From Chrysomallon squamiferum (taxonomy: Eukaryota > Mollusca > Gastropoda > Neomphalida > Peltospiridae): 64,000 bases of DNA. The position numbers and the translations under genes were made by a program. The stretch covers positions 914,332 to 978,331 of the forward strand of contig CM022671.1 in NCBI GenBank assembly GCA_012295275.1, given 5' to 3'. The notes beneath the pieces were generated by a model. That model was given only the letters and a program-made list of their open reading frames with translations. It was not told the DNA's origin and made no database searches. Of this stretch, positions 27,101 to 38,100 are shown one piece after another; the first letter of the stretch is position 1; each line of letters opens with the position of its first letter.

Positions 27101-29432
27101 AATAATAATAATAATTGTAGTAATAATAATTAAACAAAAAGAAAATGAATACAACTTACCAGATAAGCTAGACTTACCAGCTTCAATCTCTCTGTTACTG
27201 ATCCAGCAAGAACATGGAAACTTGTAATGTTCAGAACCTTTTCTTACTTCAACCTGGAATTTAAAATATATTTAAAAACCGTTAAACACAGGAACAAGAA
27301 ATGGTGAAATTGAAAAATAAATAAATAACAGTAAAATAAAAAATAAATAATTTATTTAATATGTATGTGTTCTGTCTTCCAATACAGATTTCTCTTTACA
27401 ACAGAGAAACGTGATCTACATTTAATTACTATTTTAATATCAAAATCCTTAAGAATGAGGCATATTTAATTTATATTTTGTACACTGAATAAATATGGAA
27501 TACAAATGGTTTTGTAGAAAAACATCAAACAGTAAAATAATATTGTGATTACTTTAATAAGAAAATATAGATATTACATATGCCAAATACTTACATAATT
27601 TACTTTCCATCCAGGTCCTGTTCCATGGCTGTTTCTTTTCAAACCAATTTTCATTATGGGTCCAACATCAAAATCTGTAACCTGTTTTATACACACATTT
27701 AAAATATTATATAAACATTGACAATGCACTGGTACAGGAGGACAAAGTCCAGTCACAACCTCACAAACCACCAGACATCATTGATGAGACTCAAATGTAT
27801 GACACCCATTTACCTGTACTCCATAGGCAGACGACAACATAAAGCATGCTGTTCTTTGTCTTTCATCATTTTTGTGGGAAACCTGCACCTAACACCGTAT
27901 GTATGTTTGATGTTGTAAATATGTGTGTACATTTGTACATGCATATATTTGTTATGTCTGCATATAAAACTATTTTTCTTTACATATACTCATATGATAC
28001 ATTTTCTTTTGTAAATTTGTCACATTTTAGGATAATAAATAAAAAAAAAAAACTTACAGAACTGTGATCAACATCTCCTCGTTCTTGAGAACCACCAACT
28101 TCATGCCATCCACTTTTCCTAGTTGGACCATGGAACTGAATGTATATGTTAGCATCAGTCCCAGAGTACCAGTCATCACTTGTTTTGGTGGTGATATGGT
28201 ATGTTATACCAGCACCTAGAAAATGGTATATACTAAGAAATAATCAACACTGGCAATAACATGATTTTAAATTATAATTATAAATTATATGTATTTACTT
28301 CAACTTTTGGATGATGTGTAAAATTTTGTATACTGTATTTTGTTGTAACAGACATTAGATAATATTGTAAATAAATTGTTTAGTGACTCATCGCATTCAG
28401 TTTATTTATTCTCACACTGGTTTGTTTAATGTAAATTAGACCAGGTAGATGTACCTAGCATTAACAAATTCATCAGTATTTCTCACTCTCCCTCAGCCCT
28501 TGACAGATATAACATGGAATGTATTTATGTGCATTATTTTGTTTCTGTAACTTGATATCTTACAAATTTCAAGAACTTTTCTTTCCTCCTTTTTCATTTG
28601 GCAAAGCAGAGATTTATAAAGATTTACAAAACATTTTGTAAGTTGCAAAGGAGACTCAGTTAAGATCATAAATCAATATTAGATGAAAATTGCTGTTAAA
28701 CTAAGCTCAATAAATGAATATAGGTTTTATTGAACATTATGTTTGTTTATAAAATGTTGAGGACTAATATCTAAGCATTTAAATTTAAATAAGTTTGTTG
28801 TATCTGCATATTTATATCAAAAGAAACACATGCAATACATATCAAAGGTAAATTGATACATCTCCTCGCACAAACATGATTTGTTCTTGGTCAGTATATG
28901 CTAATGATATCCTAATTTCATCTGTAATGACATATGATATGCAACAATTTTAGGAACTGAACACATAAAAGGCCCAGTTCTGTTCTGATTCCTTATAAAG
29001 TCTGATACAATGAAAAGTACCCCTTAATGCTCACATTACTCTAGTCAAAAAAACTACTTTACATAGTGACACAAAATTGAAGCCATCTGAAGAAATATAG
29101 TCTTTGAAAATTCTTCAAGTCAAAACAAAATAAAACCATTGACTTTAATATTACTGTTTTATTCAACTGAAGTTCAGCCATTTCATAATGCTTAGCCAAA
29201 AAATTAGAGTGTATTCATAAATGTGATTATTATGAATTATTATTATTAAAGTGACTGTTATAGACTACATACTGCAGAACAAATAGAAAAGTATTAGACA
29301 ATAATATCTGTACTGTCACTGGTAGTCTTGTCATTACATAGATTACTTCTACTATTGCTCTTGCTTAAACTGCTGCTGCTACCTCTACACTACTGTTAAT
29401 AAAATAATTACTACTACTACTACTACACTATA

Positions 29433-29501
<69 letters not shown>

Positions 29502-29688
29502 GATAAATAAATGCACATCCCTAGTAATAATAACAATAACTACTAATGGAAACACAATCACTACTACTGCTGCTGGTACTACCAACTGTTCCTTTAAAAT
29601 TATAATGATAATAACACTGATGATAAAAATTCTTACCTTGATTTATAAAAGAAACTAATAAAATAAAGAATAATATAAAGCAAAACAT
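11154..29688 (-). CDS. Gene R: giant secreted PLAT/EGF-like/fibronectin-III-like protein (23 exons)
   Basis: Exons in transcript order: 29637-29688, 28058-28215, 27595-27681, 27178-27253, 26815-26933, 25930-26040, 25359-25496, 24650-24772, 24096-24371, 23655-23793, 22111-23284, 20691-21885, 19031-20413, 18032-18739, 17649-17765, 16997-17319, 16611-16718, 16202-16355, 15775-15958, 13978-15599, 12431-13723, 11631-12146, 11154-11419. Almost all join in phase with GT-AG borders. The product, about 3,400 residues, has a signal peptide, a PLAT domain, cysteine-rich modules, then about sixteen beta-sandwich modules separated by VDxxPP linkers. No transmembrane segment precedes the TAG at 11154-11156. 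Three problems remain: a one-base phase gap between exons 4 and 5, and one-base frameshifts in exon 13 (about 19345-19366) and exon 14 (about 18268-18286). Function is unknown; family architecture suggests extracellular adhesion or recognition. Confidence 0.75.
12431..13723 (-). CDS. Gene R exon 21: three modules
   Basis: A 1,293-base exon, phase 1-1, open throughout. Linkers are FVVDDEAPLAGVVF, ILVDSTAPVGFV and LTVDHTPPVINGAD; one core is VSWHGFQDLHSAVVNYQVTV. It continues the R modules without a break. Confidence 0.8.
13978..15599 (-). CDS. Gene R exon 20: large exon with three modules and a cysteine-rich insert
   Basis: A 1,622-base exon, open throughout, with linkers FTVDDTIPRVLEQ, LIDSTPPQLGGF and LVDSTPPRIRRG and cores WLGFEDPESDIKKFEWCLG and WYGFSDAESQLVGYHLMI. 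A cysteine-rich insert (HSCDIHYCTRDCTCGIVG) lies between modules. Many NxS/T sites fit an extracellular glycoprotein. Confidence 0.8.
15775..17765 (-). CDS. Gene R exons 15-19: short exons encoding fibronectin-III-like modules
   Basis: Exons are 17649-17765, 16997-17319, 16611-16718, 16202-16355 and 15775-15958, all in phase with each other. They encode repeats of one pattern: LDTTPPKRGDL, then IHWHGFEDSQSGLSAVRLAV; FDTSPPDPGVVRDG; CSWSGFKDIHSGVINYKVGLG; IDNSPPLVGHVYAG. Each module therefore has a proline-rich linker, a W-x-GF-x-D-xxSG core and a Y-x-V-x-G strand. Confidence 0.75.
18032..18739 (-). CDS. Gene R exon 14: beta-sandwich module, one apparent frameshift
   Basis: The first frame (HKTCIPMFVHGY through VYLQNRKLILFVVKS) runs to about 18280. 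The following linker CSNGFVVDDDPPEPGHVVV and TLTVAWNGFSDIE are in another frame. Exon length 708 is one base too few for its phases. The missing base falls in 18268-18286. As in exon 13, this is either a disabling mutation or an error in the assembly. Confidence 0.65.
19031..20413 (-). CDS. Gene R exon 13: two beta-sandwich modules, one apparent frameshift
   Basis: The frame opens GVNDEYLTPI and continues through a module with SCLSWEGFFHHQNV and SSSDGFMI to CTSEIVSTVVHATRR near 19360. The sensible frame then moves by one base and continues as ITCGTHSLYPQNTLIKANV to the donor at 19030. The exon length (1383) is one base too many for its flanking phases, in agreement. The likely spot is the three-A run at about 19351-19353. 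It may be a real frameshift or a base-call error. Confidence 0.65.
20691..24371 (-). CDS. Gene R exons 9-12: core shared with gene F
   Basis: Exons 9 (24096-24371), 10 (23655-23793), 11 (22111-23284) and 12 (20691-21885) match gene F exons 9-12 in order, phase and nearly in length (276/276, 139/139, 1174/1171, 1195/1090). Exon 12 contains ILVDASPPVAGVVREG and GFIDHESGIRFYLVAL, the linker and the W/F-x-D-x-ESGI core typical of the modules downstream. The second half of exon 11 and first part of exon 12 are almost identical to gene F, unlike the rest. Confidence 0.85.
21545..22868 (-). repeat. Inverted near-identical tract shared with gene F (arm 1)
   Basis: This stretch, covering the end of R exon 11, intron 11 and the start of exon 12, pairs in reverse complement with 40545-41885. 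Proteins are nearly identical inside it (about 13 differences by eye in about 230 residues of exon 11) but strongly diverged just outside on both sides. The intron is also recognisably similar. Confidence 0.85.
24650..26933 (-). CDS. Gene R exons 5-8: EGF-like and cysteine-rich modules
   Basis: Exon 5 (26815-26933) is a six-cysteine EGF-like module (CNGRG, then CNNHGTC, CSCKKGYYLAGSNC). Exons 6 (25930-26040) and 7 (25359-25496) are related modules of the form CPxxDHCQ...C..C. Exon 8 (24650-24772) has TCSWNKRWCWPGDC and CKCRKGF. All are symmetrical phase 1-1 exons, the kind that can be duplicated or skipped without shifting frame. They correspond to gene F exons 5-8, and the R/F lengths are identical for exon 7 (138) and exon 8 (123). 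Confidence 0.8.
24892..24990. repeat. CA-rich microsatellite in gene R intron 7
   Basis: Imperfect (CA)n and (TACA)n tracts. The open frame across 24754-24948 on the minus strand is a translation of this repeat and of the start of exon 8, not a separate gene. Confidence 0.85.
27178..28215 (-). CDS. Gene R exons 2-4: PLAT/LH2 domain
   Basis: Exon 2 (28058-28215) encodes ITYHITTKTSDDW then SGTDANIYIQFHGP. Exon 3 (27595-27681) encodes VTDFDVGPIMKIGLKRNSHG then GPGWKVNY. Exon 4 (27178-27253) encodes YKFPCSCWI. This matches the PLAT (lipoxygenase homology) fold order: GTDA-x-V strand, F-x-V-G-x-I strand, G-x-GPGW turn, and a terminal Y-x-F-x-C-x-x-W. PLAT domains bind lipids or protein partners. 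Exon 4 ends in phase 1 but exon 5 needs phase 2, so a very short unfound exon or a one-base error lies between them. Confidence 0.85.
29400..29570. repeat. TAAA and TAA microsatellites in gene R intron 1
   Basis: Runs of (TAAA)n at about 29433-29465 followed by (TAA)n to about 29500, flanked by ACT repeats. Adjacent open frames on the minus strand are low-complexity translations. Confidence 0.9.
29637..29688 (-). CDS. Gene R exon 1: signal peptide
   Basis: The ATG at 29688 opens MFCFILFFILLVSFINQ, a hydrophobic core without charges that fits a secretory signal peptide, and the exon ends in phase 1 at a consensus GTAAG donor. The next exon begins with the first strand of the PLAT domain, so the start is chosen on both signal character and phase. 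Confidence 0.75.
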
Positions 29689-32600
29689 TTGTAGTTAGTA
29701 GAAGTAAAACTTGACTTTGTCTTCCTCTGTCTCAATCTGCTGTGTGTTAATGTATCTGAACAATAAACTTAAAATACTAACAAACATAAAAGATCATGCG
29801 TAGTGAATCAGGAATGTTAAATGTTATCAGTATTGGTACATTCTACAAATGGCATTAAACCAAACAATTCACTTCACAAGACTTTTTTCTGATTCTTCAA
29901 GTCAATCAAAAAGTTTTGTTCATGACCCATGGAGAGTTTTTATTAGAAACAGGTAAAGATAAAAACATTATATATTATAATTCAGTTGTGATAACCAAAT
30001 GTCAAATGATTTGATTAGTGCTGAGATAGGATTTTTAGACTGATTTCTTAGAATACGATAAATCACAAATTTAAATTCAGTTTACATAACAGGTAAGTTT
30101 ATAGTTAAATGAAAAAAAACAGATAATAATAATAATAATAAAAATAATAACTTATCAAAATAAATTATACTAAACATCTTAATAAACATATATATATATA
30201 TATTATGAAACTAAAAATTATATATATAATTATTTATATATAAAAAAAAAAACCAACTACTTGAACATGTCACTGGATTTAAATCTAATCTTTAAGTGTT
30301 TCATTGAAACTGCACGTTTTCTCTGGAGTTCACAAACAGTAGCATTAATTTATTTTATCAGTGTTTTATGATTTGGTCTCTGGGTACCAGAGCAGTGATA
30401 AGAAACAGTTGGTAAGAAATACTGTTAACACTGATTTCTATTTTCAAAAAATAAGAAAAACGAGCACAGAAATATGTAGCTCAGTTTAGACAGAAACAGA
30501 CTCAACCCAAAGTTACCAGTATCTGAATTCATACTTAACAATGTCAAAGTACGTAATTAGAGCACATGCTTTGGTGAAAATACCTTGGTTCTTTTTTTAA
30601 ATAAGAATTTTATTGTTGCAAGTATAGTTTGGAAATATTCTAGAAAAATGCATGCAAACTGTAATGTAAAACTATTATTTTTTATCTTAAATATCAGATT
30701 ATGCAAGTTCTGAGAACAAATAAAAAAATGTTGATTACTTTTTTTAAAGAAAATTTTGATTGTAGTCATTTTTGTTGGACAATGCTTTAGAGAAATGTAT
30801 ACAGTTTGTAATGTAAAAGTATTTTCTTTTATTTAAATATCAGGCTGCAAGTTCTGAGAACAAGTAAAGAATTCTTGATATCATATCTTGCATTTTATTG
30901 TATAAAATTTAGAAAAACAATGTAAATATAATCACCATTCAGATTAAGTTTATTTTATTTAGATTCAGTTACAGTATAAATCAGAAAGAATCTATAATGA
31001 TCTGTTGCACTGATGACACAATGTGTCAACTTTTATATGTGATTTACCTGGCTCTTGAAGTAAGTAGGAGTAACCTTCCCTGGAGCCAGCTGCAGTGTTG
31101 TAGATTAAGTTAGACCAGTGGCGTGAAAACAGCATTCTCCAGTCCAAGTGCAAGATCAGTTACATTACTGAAAATGTATAAAACTAAAATGTATCTGATA
31201 CATCTTTCCTAGGGTTATGTATGATTCCTGGTATGAATATTCAGTTTCAAATAATATTTTAAAGCATTTACAAAGTATATTATTAACAAAATCTGTAAAG
31301 AAGCTAAATTCATATTTTTTTAATTTTAAATTTTTTTTTTAATTTTCTGTTTGTTTGTTTTAATCTATAATTGCATTTGTAGATAAATATTAAAAAATTA
31401 TTTGATTTTTATTTGTACAGTGGTGGACAGAACATGAAGAAAAGTATTTTAAATACTATATAAAAATAAAACCTGTTTAAACAAACTGTTATTTCTGAAC
31501 AGTAAATCAGGTTATCTTACACAACCAGGAAGATCTGTCCACTCTGGGGTTTATTATCTACCTACATTCCTGGTTCACCATGTTTGTGTATCTTTATAAA
31601 TGTAAATATCATTTATAATCAGAATAGTATTTTTAAACATTTAAATTTCAAATACTGTTTGTGTGTGTGTGTGTGCGTGTATGTAAATTCTGTACATTAT
31701 ACATATTAAACATAACAAGCAAACGTATAACAAATATACATACATACGTACATACATACAAACATACATACATACATACATACTAATGTAGTGATTTTAG
31801 TCCTAGTGAATAGCTGACTGAAAGCATTTTGTATAATTATTAATAATATCACTAGAAAGACACAAACAATGACAACTATTTTAATACTACAACTACTACT
31901 GCAGTTACAGCTACTACTATTAATAACAATAATAATGACAGCAAAAATTGTTATTGTTGAACATTACGCATCTGTCACATAATAATGTTATAATATAATT
32001 TTTTTAGACTTATGAATGATTATGTTCTGAATTCACAGAATTGGTTTACTTTTTATGTTTGAAATACTGACTTTTTTGTTTTGGTAATTTTACACGTTTA
32101 AGAACAATTTGCATTTTTACAATAAACTAAGATAATATTTTTACATTTAGGTGATATATAAATTAAAATACATACACATCCTGATTACTTTCCTAAAGTT
32201 TGAGATTGTGATTAAATTTATATCAACTATTGGCTTTTTTTAGCAGTTTATCTCTTACATATTGACAGTTTTATTAGTGATAACCATTGCCTTTGTCCAG
32301 ACCAGGCAGTAGGCTTTGGGGTTTTCTGTCATGCAGTACAAGTGTAAGTTGGACATTAAACAAATGATTTGAAATGTACCTGTATAAAGTCCTTGTTATA
32401 CTCACCATTGAGTTTTACTGTACATATGCACAAGGTATGTTTAACCATATTTAATGTTTTGTTTTTAATAATGCAACTTTTATTATGATGGACAAAATTA
32501 AAAATATTCTTAACAATAAATAAAAAATTATTTATATGATATAAGCAAAAGTAGATACTTTAACAAATAATGACTGATGAAAGTTTATGATTAAAGTTAA

Positions 32601-33406
32601 AATAATTTATTCAGAGTTACCAAAAAATAAAAAGTACAAAACAGAAATAAATGAAAAAAGTGAAAATTAAAACTGAATGTTATATTTTAACAACTGATTT
32701 GGAAGTCGTGACTGGGTGTGCATCAGGGCAAAGAACAATATGATCATTACAGTTTAGCAGTTTGCTGGAGTGTATTTCTCAGTTATTTGTCTTTTATACT
32801 TACTCAAAGTAAACTTGTAGTTTAAAAATAACAAATAAACTTGTTGTTTAAGAATTATTTTGCTAAGATGTATAACTTCAGTAGGCAAAAAAAAAAATCA
32901 TTACATATGAATCTACTACTCTTGAGCAGTGAGATGAGAAATAAAACAGTTGATTTCATTTAGTTTTTGTATTATTCAGGATTGTAGGATAAAAGGAATA
33001 ACTGGTTACTTTCTTAAGATGTCATAGCCTCTCTGCATTCAGCATTCTGACCTTTGCAGAAAATGTTAAGACAGTAATCAAATTATTCCATGTGTGTTAG
33101 TGTGTGTGGGTATAATTATGCTTTGTTATTAACAATGTATTTTGTTATTATCACTTTAATTGATAACTTGTAATTAATATATGAAATTTTATCTTTATAA
33201 AATAACAAAAAGTCTTCCTTACATAAACATGAGAACAATGGTGAATGCTGTCTGTGCACAGTATTTATGTTTACTACAAAAATAATAGTTGATAAACCAC
33301 TCTGAATTAACCTTTTATTATTTCAAAGTCATGAAAAAATATCTCATAATATAATCAATTGAAGAAATTGTAGTATTAATTTTTAGTTTTTTTTGTTTGA
33401 CATATT
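29689..33406. other. Divergent spacer between genes R and F
   Basis: A 3.7 kb AT-rich region from which R is transcribed leftward and F rightward, so it presumably holds both promoters. No TATA box or initiator can be assigned with confidence. It contains one relic exon (31048-31167) and TACA/GTGT repeats near 31660-31790. Gene F probably also has an unfound signal-peptide exon here. Confidence 0.5.
31048..31167 (-). pseudogene. Relic exon related to gene R exon 23
   Basis: On the minus strand, an acceptor-like ttcag is followed by 120 bases ending at a GTAAAT donor. One frame reads LDWRMLFSRHWSN then YNTAAGSREGYSYLLQEPG, which aligns with R exon 23 (LSWEKVFSHPRSA then YNIAVGSRDGYTDLLHP). 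Upstream the same frame has TAA soon after the acceptor, and no neighbouring family exon is found. It looks like a leftover of a third family member, or less likely a 5' non-coding exon of R. Confidence 0.5.
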
Positions 33407-34375
33407 ATGATTTGTCTGTTACTGTCCTTAGGTCATGATGCTGTGCATGTTACATCTGACAAAAAGAAGAGTGAAAAAAACTATAACACTGATGAAATTT
33501 TGAAACAAATACATTCATGGCCAAAGCGAAGAATTTCAGTAAGAATGAAATTATTTCAGATATTTTTTCAAATAAATATTCTTTTTAATTTCAATGAGAA
33601 CCCTTCTCTTCTGACAAGATATGTAGAAACAAGCAGATGTAGACATGCATAGATACATACATGCAAGCACATGCACCCACAAACAAACATATGGATAAAT
33701 AATGGCAAACATAAAAAATAAACCCACATAGATAGATACATACAAATACCTAGACATGCGAGCACACACACCCACAGACACAAATATGAATAAATCCAGA
33801 CAATCACAAAAAATGCCATACATCCAAATATTTAAACATGCATAGATACATACATGCAAAAATCTACACACACACACCGACAGGCTTTCAACATGATTAT
33901 TCAAAAGATAATATACTAACCACTGATATTAAATATTCTTTGGAAAGTTTATTTAGAACAATTAAATAAATATGTACTTGTCCTCATTAACATATGGCTA
34001 GTGTTTTGTATTATTATTTTTATTATTTATTTATTTGTTTGTTTGTTTGTTTGTTTGTTTATTATCATTAGTAATAATAGGTATTGCCAATATTTAACTT
34101 TCTGTGATTATGTTTTCTTTTTTTTTCTCTTTAATTAAGATGAAAAATATATATTACTAAAAAACAATATTGGTAAACTTGAAATTAGGGTGATACAAAA
34201 TAAAATAAAAAGTGAGAGGTTATTTTCTAATATAGAAAATAATAAAATGGTATGAAATTTTATTTCATTTTATTGTTATTTCAAGCTGATGAGAGAAAAA
34301 ACATCTAAATTTAATAGTAGAAAAGTAGTAGTAGTATCAGATGCTCTTAACTGTTTTTTCTTTCTGCTTCTTATT

Positions 34376-34433
<58 letters not shown>

Positions 34434-34997
34434 TTAATGTGTTGTTTTTTTCCAGTCGTTTCCTGTTCTTCATAAACGTGTAAGAAGAGGTTGGTGGTGG
34501 GGTAGCTCTGATCACGTATGTTGTTCTAACTTGTTTTGTCTTTTTAACAAAACAATAGTTTTAAACACGACTAATGAATAAGTTTTATACACAGACACAA
34601 GATGATATGTGTTAACATACTAACATCCATGTCAGTTTTATACACAGACAAAAGATGATATATGTTAACATACTAACATCCATGTCAGTTTTATATGACA
34701 CAAGATGATATGTGTTAACGAACTAACATCCATGTCAGTTTTATATGACACAAGATGATATGTGTTAACGAACTAACATCCATGTCAGTTTTATATGACA
34801 CATTACACATTGCTTGAGTCACTAACAGCATACACTTTTCTTTGTTAAATGCAGTCCTTTGAATTGAGTTCTCTTTAATTTATTCTAGTTGTCATTTTAG
34901 CGTGTTTATGCTATTTTTATAGTTTCTGTTTTATTTTAAAAATAATAATGCATTGTTGTAATGTTTACATATATAATTTTGCAGAAAACTGAGCATG
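33407..34997 (+). CDS. Gene F exons 1-3: N-terminus with furin-like site and a 13-base microexon
   Basis: Exon 1 (33407-33538) reads MICLLLSLGHDAVHV and ends WPKRRIS. An acceptor-like ccttag at 33426-33431 would give phase 1 entry, exactly as in R exon 2, so the true start may be an upstream signal-peptide exon. Exon 2 (34456-34515) encodes SFPVLHKRVRRGWWWGSSDH; RVRR fits the furin rule RxxR. Exon 3 (34985-34997) is only 13 bases, AAAACTGAGCATG, with flanking ag and gtaag. No PLAT domain is found in F. Confidence 0.6.
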
Positions 34998-35067
34998 GTA
35001 AGAAATAGTTTATTTGTGTTGTTGTTTTCTTTCTTATTTTATATTTTTATATTTTTCTAGTTTATTA

Positions 35068-35131
<64 letters not shown>

Positions 35132-38100
35132 TAAATTTAGATTCAAATAAAATCCAAAATAAATATTTCCATACATGAATACATAAATGAATCAAATTTG
35201 CTATTGAAAAAGACAAATGTTACATTATATGAACCCAAACAGAACTAGCTGTAGTAAGAGTAAATAATTGTAGCAGTAGAGCAAATGTAGTACTTTGATT
35301 TTTATTAATTATGTGTTTGTTAGTGATATAATTTTAATTTTTGTTTAATTTTGAATAAAAATTCATAGATTAAAACCTTTGTGTTTCATTTCAAGTTTCC
35401 TGCCCACAAAAACCTCACTGTGTGAAACATCGTCAGTGCTCACCAGCAGAGTGTGTCACCTGTGAAAATGGATACTACTTATCTCGTTCTGACTGTAAAT
35501 GTAAAACCTAACAAAGAATTTTATTTGCAAAGCAAATTCACTATTAGTAGTATCTTTTTCTGTTTCATTTCAGTAATTGATATTTTCACTGTATTACTAT
35601 GATTCCTAGTTAATACAAATTTTAATTTACTATTTAACAGAATGTCCTCACATCAACCACTGCCGAAAGACCCAGCCTTGTACTAAATGTGTTTCATGTG
35701 ATAAAGGATTTTATGGTCCAAATTGTGAAGGTATGTGTTTTAATTATCTTTTTTAAAGTATAGTAATTTCAAGTCAATATTCTTAAAGGCAATGACGTTT
35801 TTGTGGAATACTTTTAATTCTTCTTATTTAATTATTTAAATAATTATTTTAATTATTTGTATGTACAGTGTAATACACACACACATTTTACCTTTTAAAT
35901 AGTTGTGATGGACAATAACATTACAATATATTCAACATTCAGTTTACTGGCACAACCAACCACGTGAAAAACATTGTAATGGACAGACAGGTTAAAACTT
36001 CATTTCTATTTTTTTTATTTTTTAAATACATATGTATACCTGAATTTCCTGTAATTATTATTCATATTTTAATTATATTGAAAACATAAATCTAATATCA
36101 CTGAGACATTTATATTTAAAGAAAAGAATAACAGTTATCATAAAGATACAAATACCAGCATATGTAAATTAAAAATTAGACATAAATATAAAATATATGC
36201 AGTATTGTAAATAGTGATGTCAGTAGCACTTATCCAAACATGACCAGTGTCACCCACTGAACAGAAATAATGAATATGTATCAGCTGAGTTTACTGAGAA
36301 AATAGTCAGTGTATCAGTCATGTTTGTTTTAAAATATATTTCAATGTGAAAACTAATACAGATCACTTTAATTATTATATATTGTTATCATGTCTACTTT
36401 AAGATATCAAAGACATTTAATAAACTGTCCAGTAGCACACTGAAAATAAATGAAAGTCTAAGTAAATACAGTTATTGTCTCATCTTTAATATATAATATC
36501 TTAATTTTTCTTTTTACTAGACATATTACAATGAAAGCAATAAATCTAAATAAAATACTGATCTCAGATAATCTGTAGCACATATAAGTGAAACCATTTG
36601 TAACCAAATATGAAAATGCTTCACTACAGTTGTTTAAGGTCCTGCAATGTCAAGGGCCAGAGTGGAATGCCTTGCTCTCTTAGAATGTTTGTCTTTAAAT
36701 TCTAGGCAGCTGGTGCAGTATACAGTTATGTCACATGACCAGACAGTTCTCTTTGCTAATGAAAGCTCCCAGTAGAAGACAGTCTTAATCTATCTTGCTA
36801 GCACTTACTCCCCTCTGATTGCTTTTATGAACTAATTAGTTTAAGAACATTAAATACTAACCTTTATAGAATAGGAAACAATAGTTATTATTTCACTATT
36901 TTACAATTAATGCAAATTTTAATTTACTATTTAACAGAATGTCCTCACATCAAACACTGCCAAAAGACCCAGCCTTGTACAAAATGTGTTTCATGTGATA
37001 AAGGATTTTATGGTCCAAAATGTGAAGGTATGTGTTTTAATTCTCTTTTTTAAAGTATAGTAATTTCAAGTTAATATTCTTAAAGGCAATGAAGTTTTTG
37101 TGGTTTAAAAGGGCACTGTTTTATTTCTTTATTTATTATCACTTTTAATTATTTGTGTATCTCATGATATTTTCATCTTTTCAGACTCAGCTCAGTAATT
37201 TGTTTTGATGTGGAATATTTTTGAATACTTAATATTTAAATAATTATTATGATAACTTTGTACACAGTGCAATATATACATAAAACATACACACACATTT
37301 ATTTCTTAAATTAAAAACGTAATTAACATTTCTAAATTACATCATACTAATGTTGTGTATCTGAAATGTTGCAGCTTGTCCCAGCATTAATCACTGTAGT
37401 CAGGTTGTGTGTAGTACACCTTCTGATGTTACCTGTGAACGTTGTGATGGACAGACAGGTGATATTCAACATTCAGTTTACTGGCCAACCAACCACGGAA
37501 AAACATGCACAGGTTAAACTTCATTTTTATTTCTGTTTTGTTGTTGTTGTTGTTGTTTTTTGTTACTTTTTTGTTTTTTTTGTTGTTTTTATTTTTTTTA
37601 TCTTTCTGTTGTTTTATTTTATTTTGTTTTTGTTTTTTGAATGTGTACTTTTATACTTACCATTTTGGTAATTAAATAGTTTTTGTCAAAAATATTAAAT
37701 ATCATAATTATAGTGATTTATTAATAATATAGATCAATAGAAAAAAGCAATAATTTGCACACACAAATAGACATGTGTCAGTACATAAGTACATGCATAT
37801 ATTCATTCATACAAATATATACATATATATATATATAAATACACATACATACATACAAACACACATTCATATACGTACATCAGGCATAATGTATGCATAC
37901 ATACACTCAGACATAATTAATTAATAAATTCACACAGATATATTTATCATACACACACATAGTAATGAAACTAATCTTTCACTTATTTACTTACTTATTT
38001 GTTTATTTATTATTATTATTATTATTTTATATATATATATATTTTTTTTTTTGTAGCTACATGTTCTTGGGAAAAAAGATGGTGCTGGCCTGGAGAATGT

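Noticed and set aside
33551-33904. Minus-strand open frames rich in Cys, Val and Tyr
   Set aside because: Translations of a CACA/TACA microsatellite and of the end of F exon 1.
37375-37512. Possible frameshift in F exon 7
   Set aside because: On recount the A-run before ACATGC has five bases, the exon is 138 bases like R exon 7, and the frame is intact.
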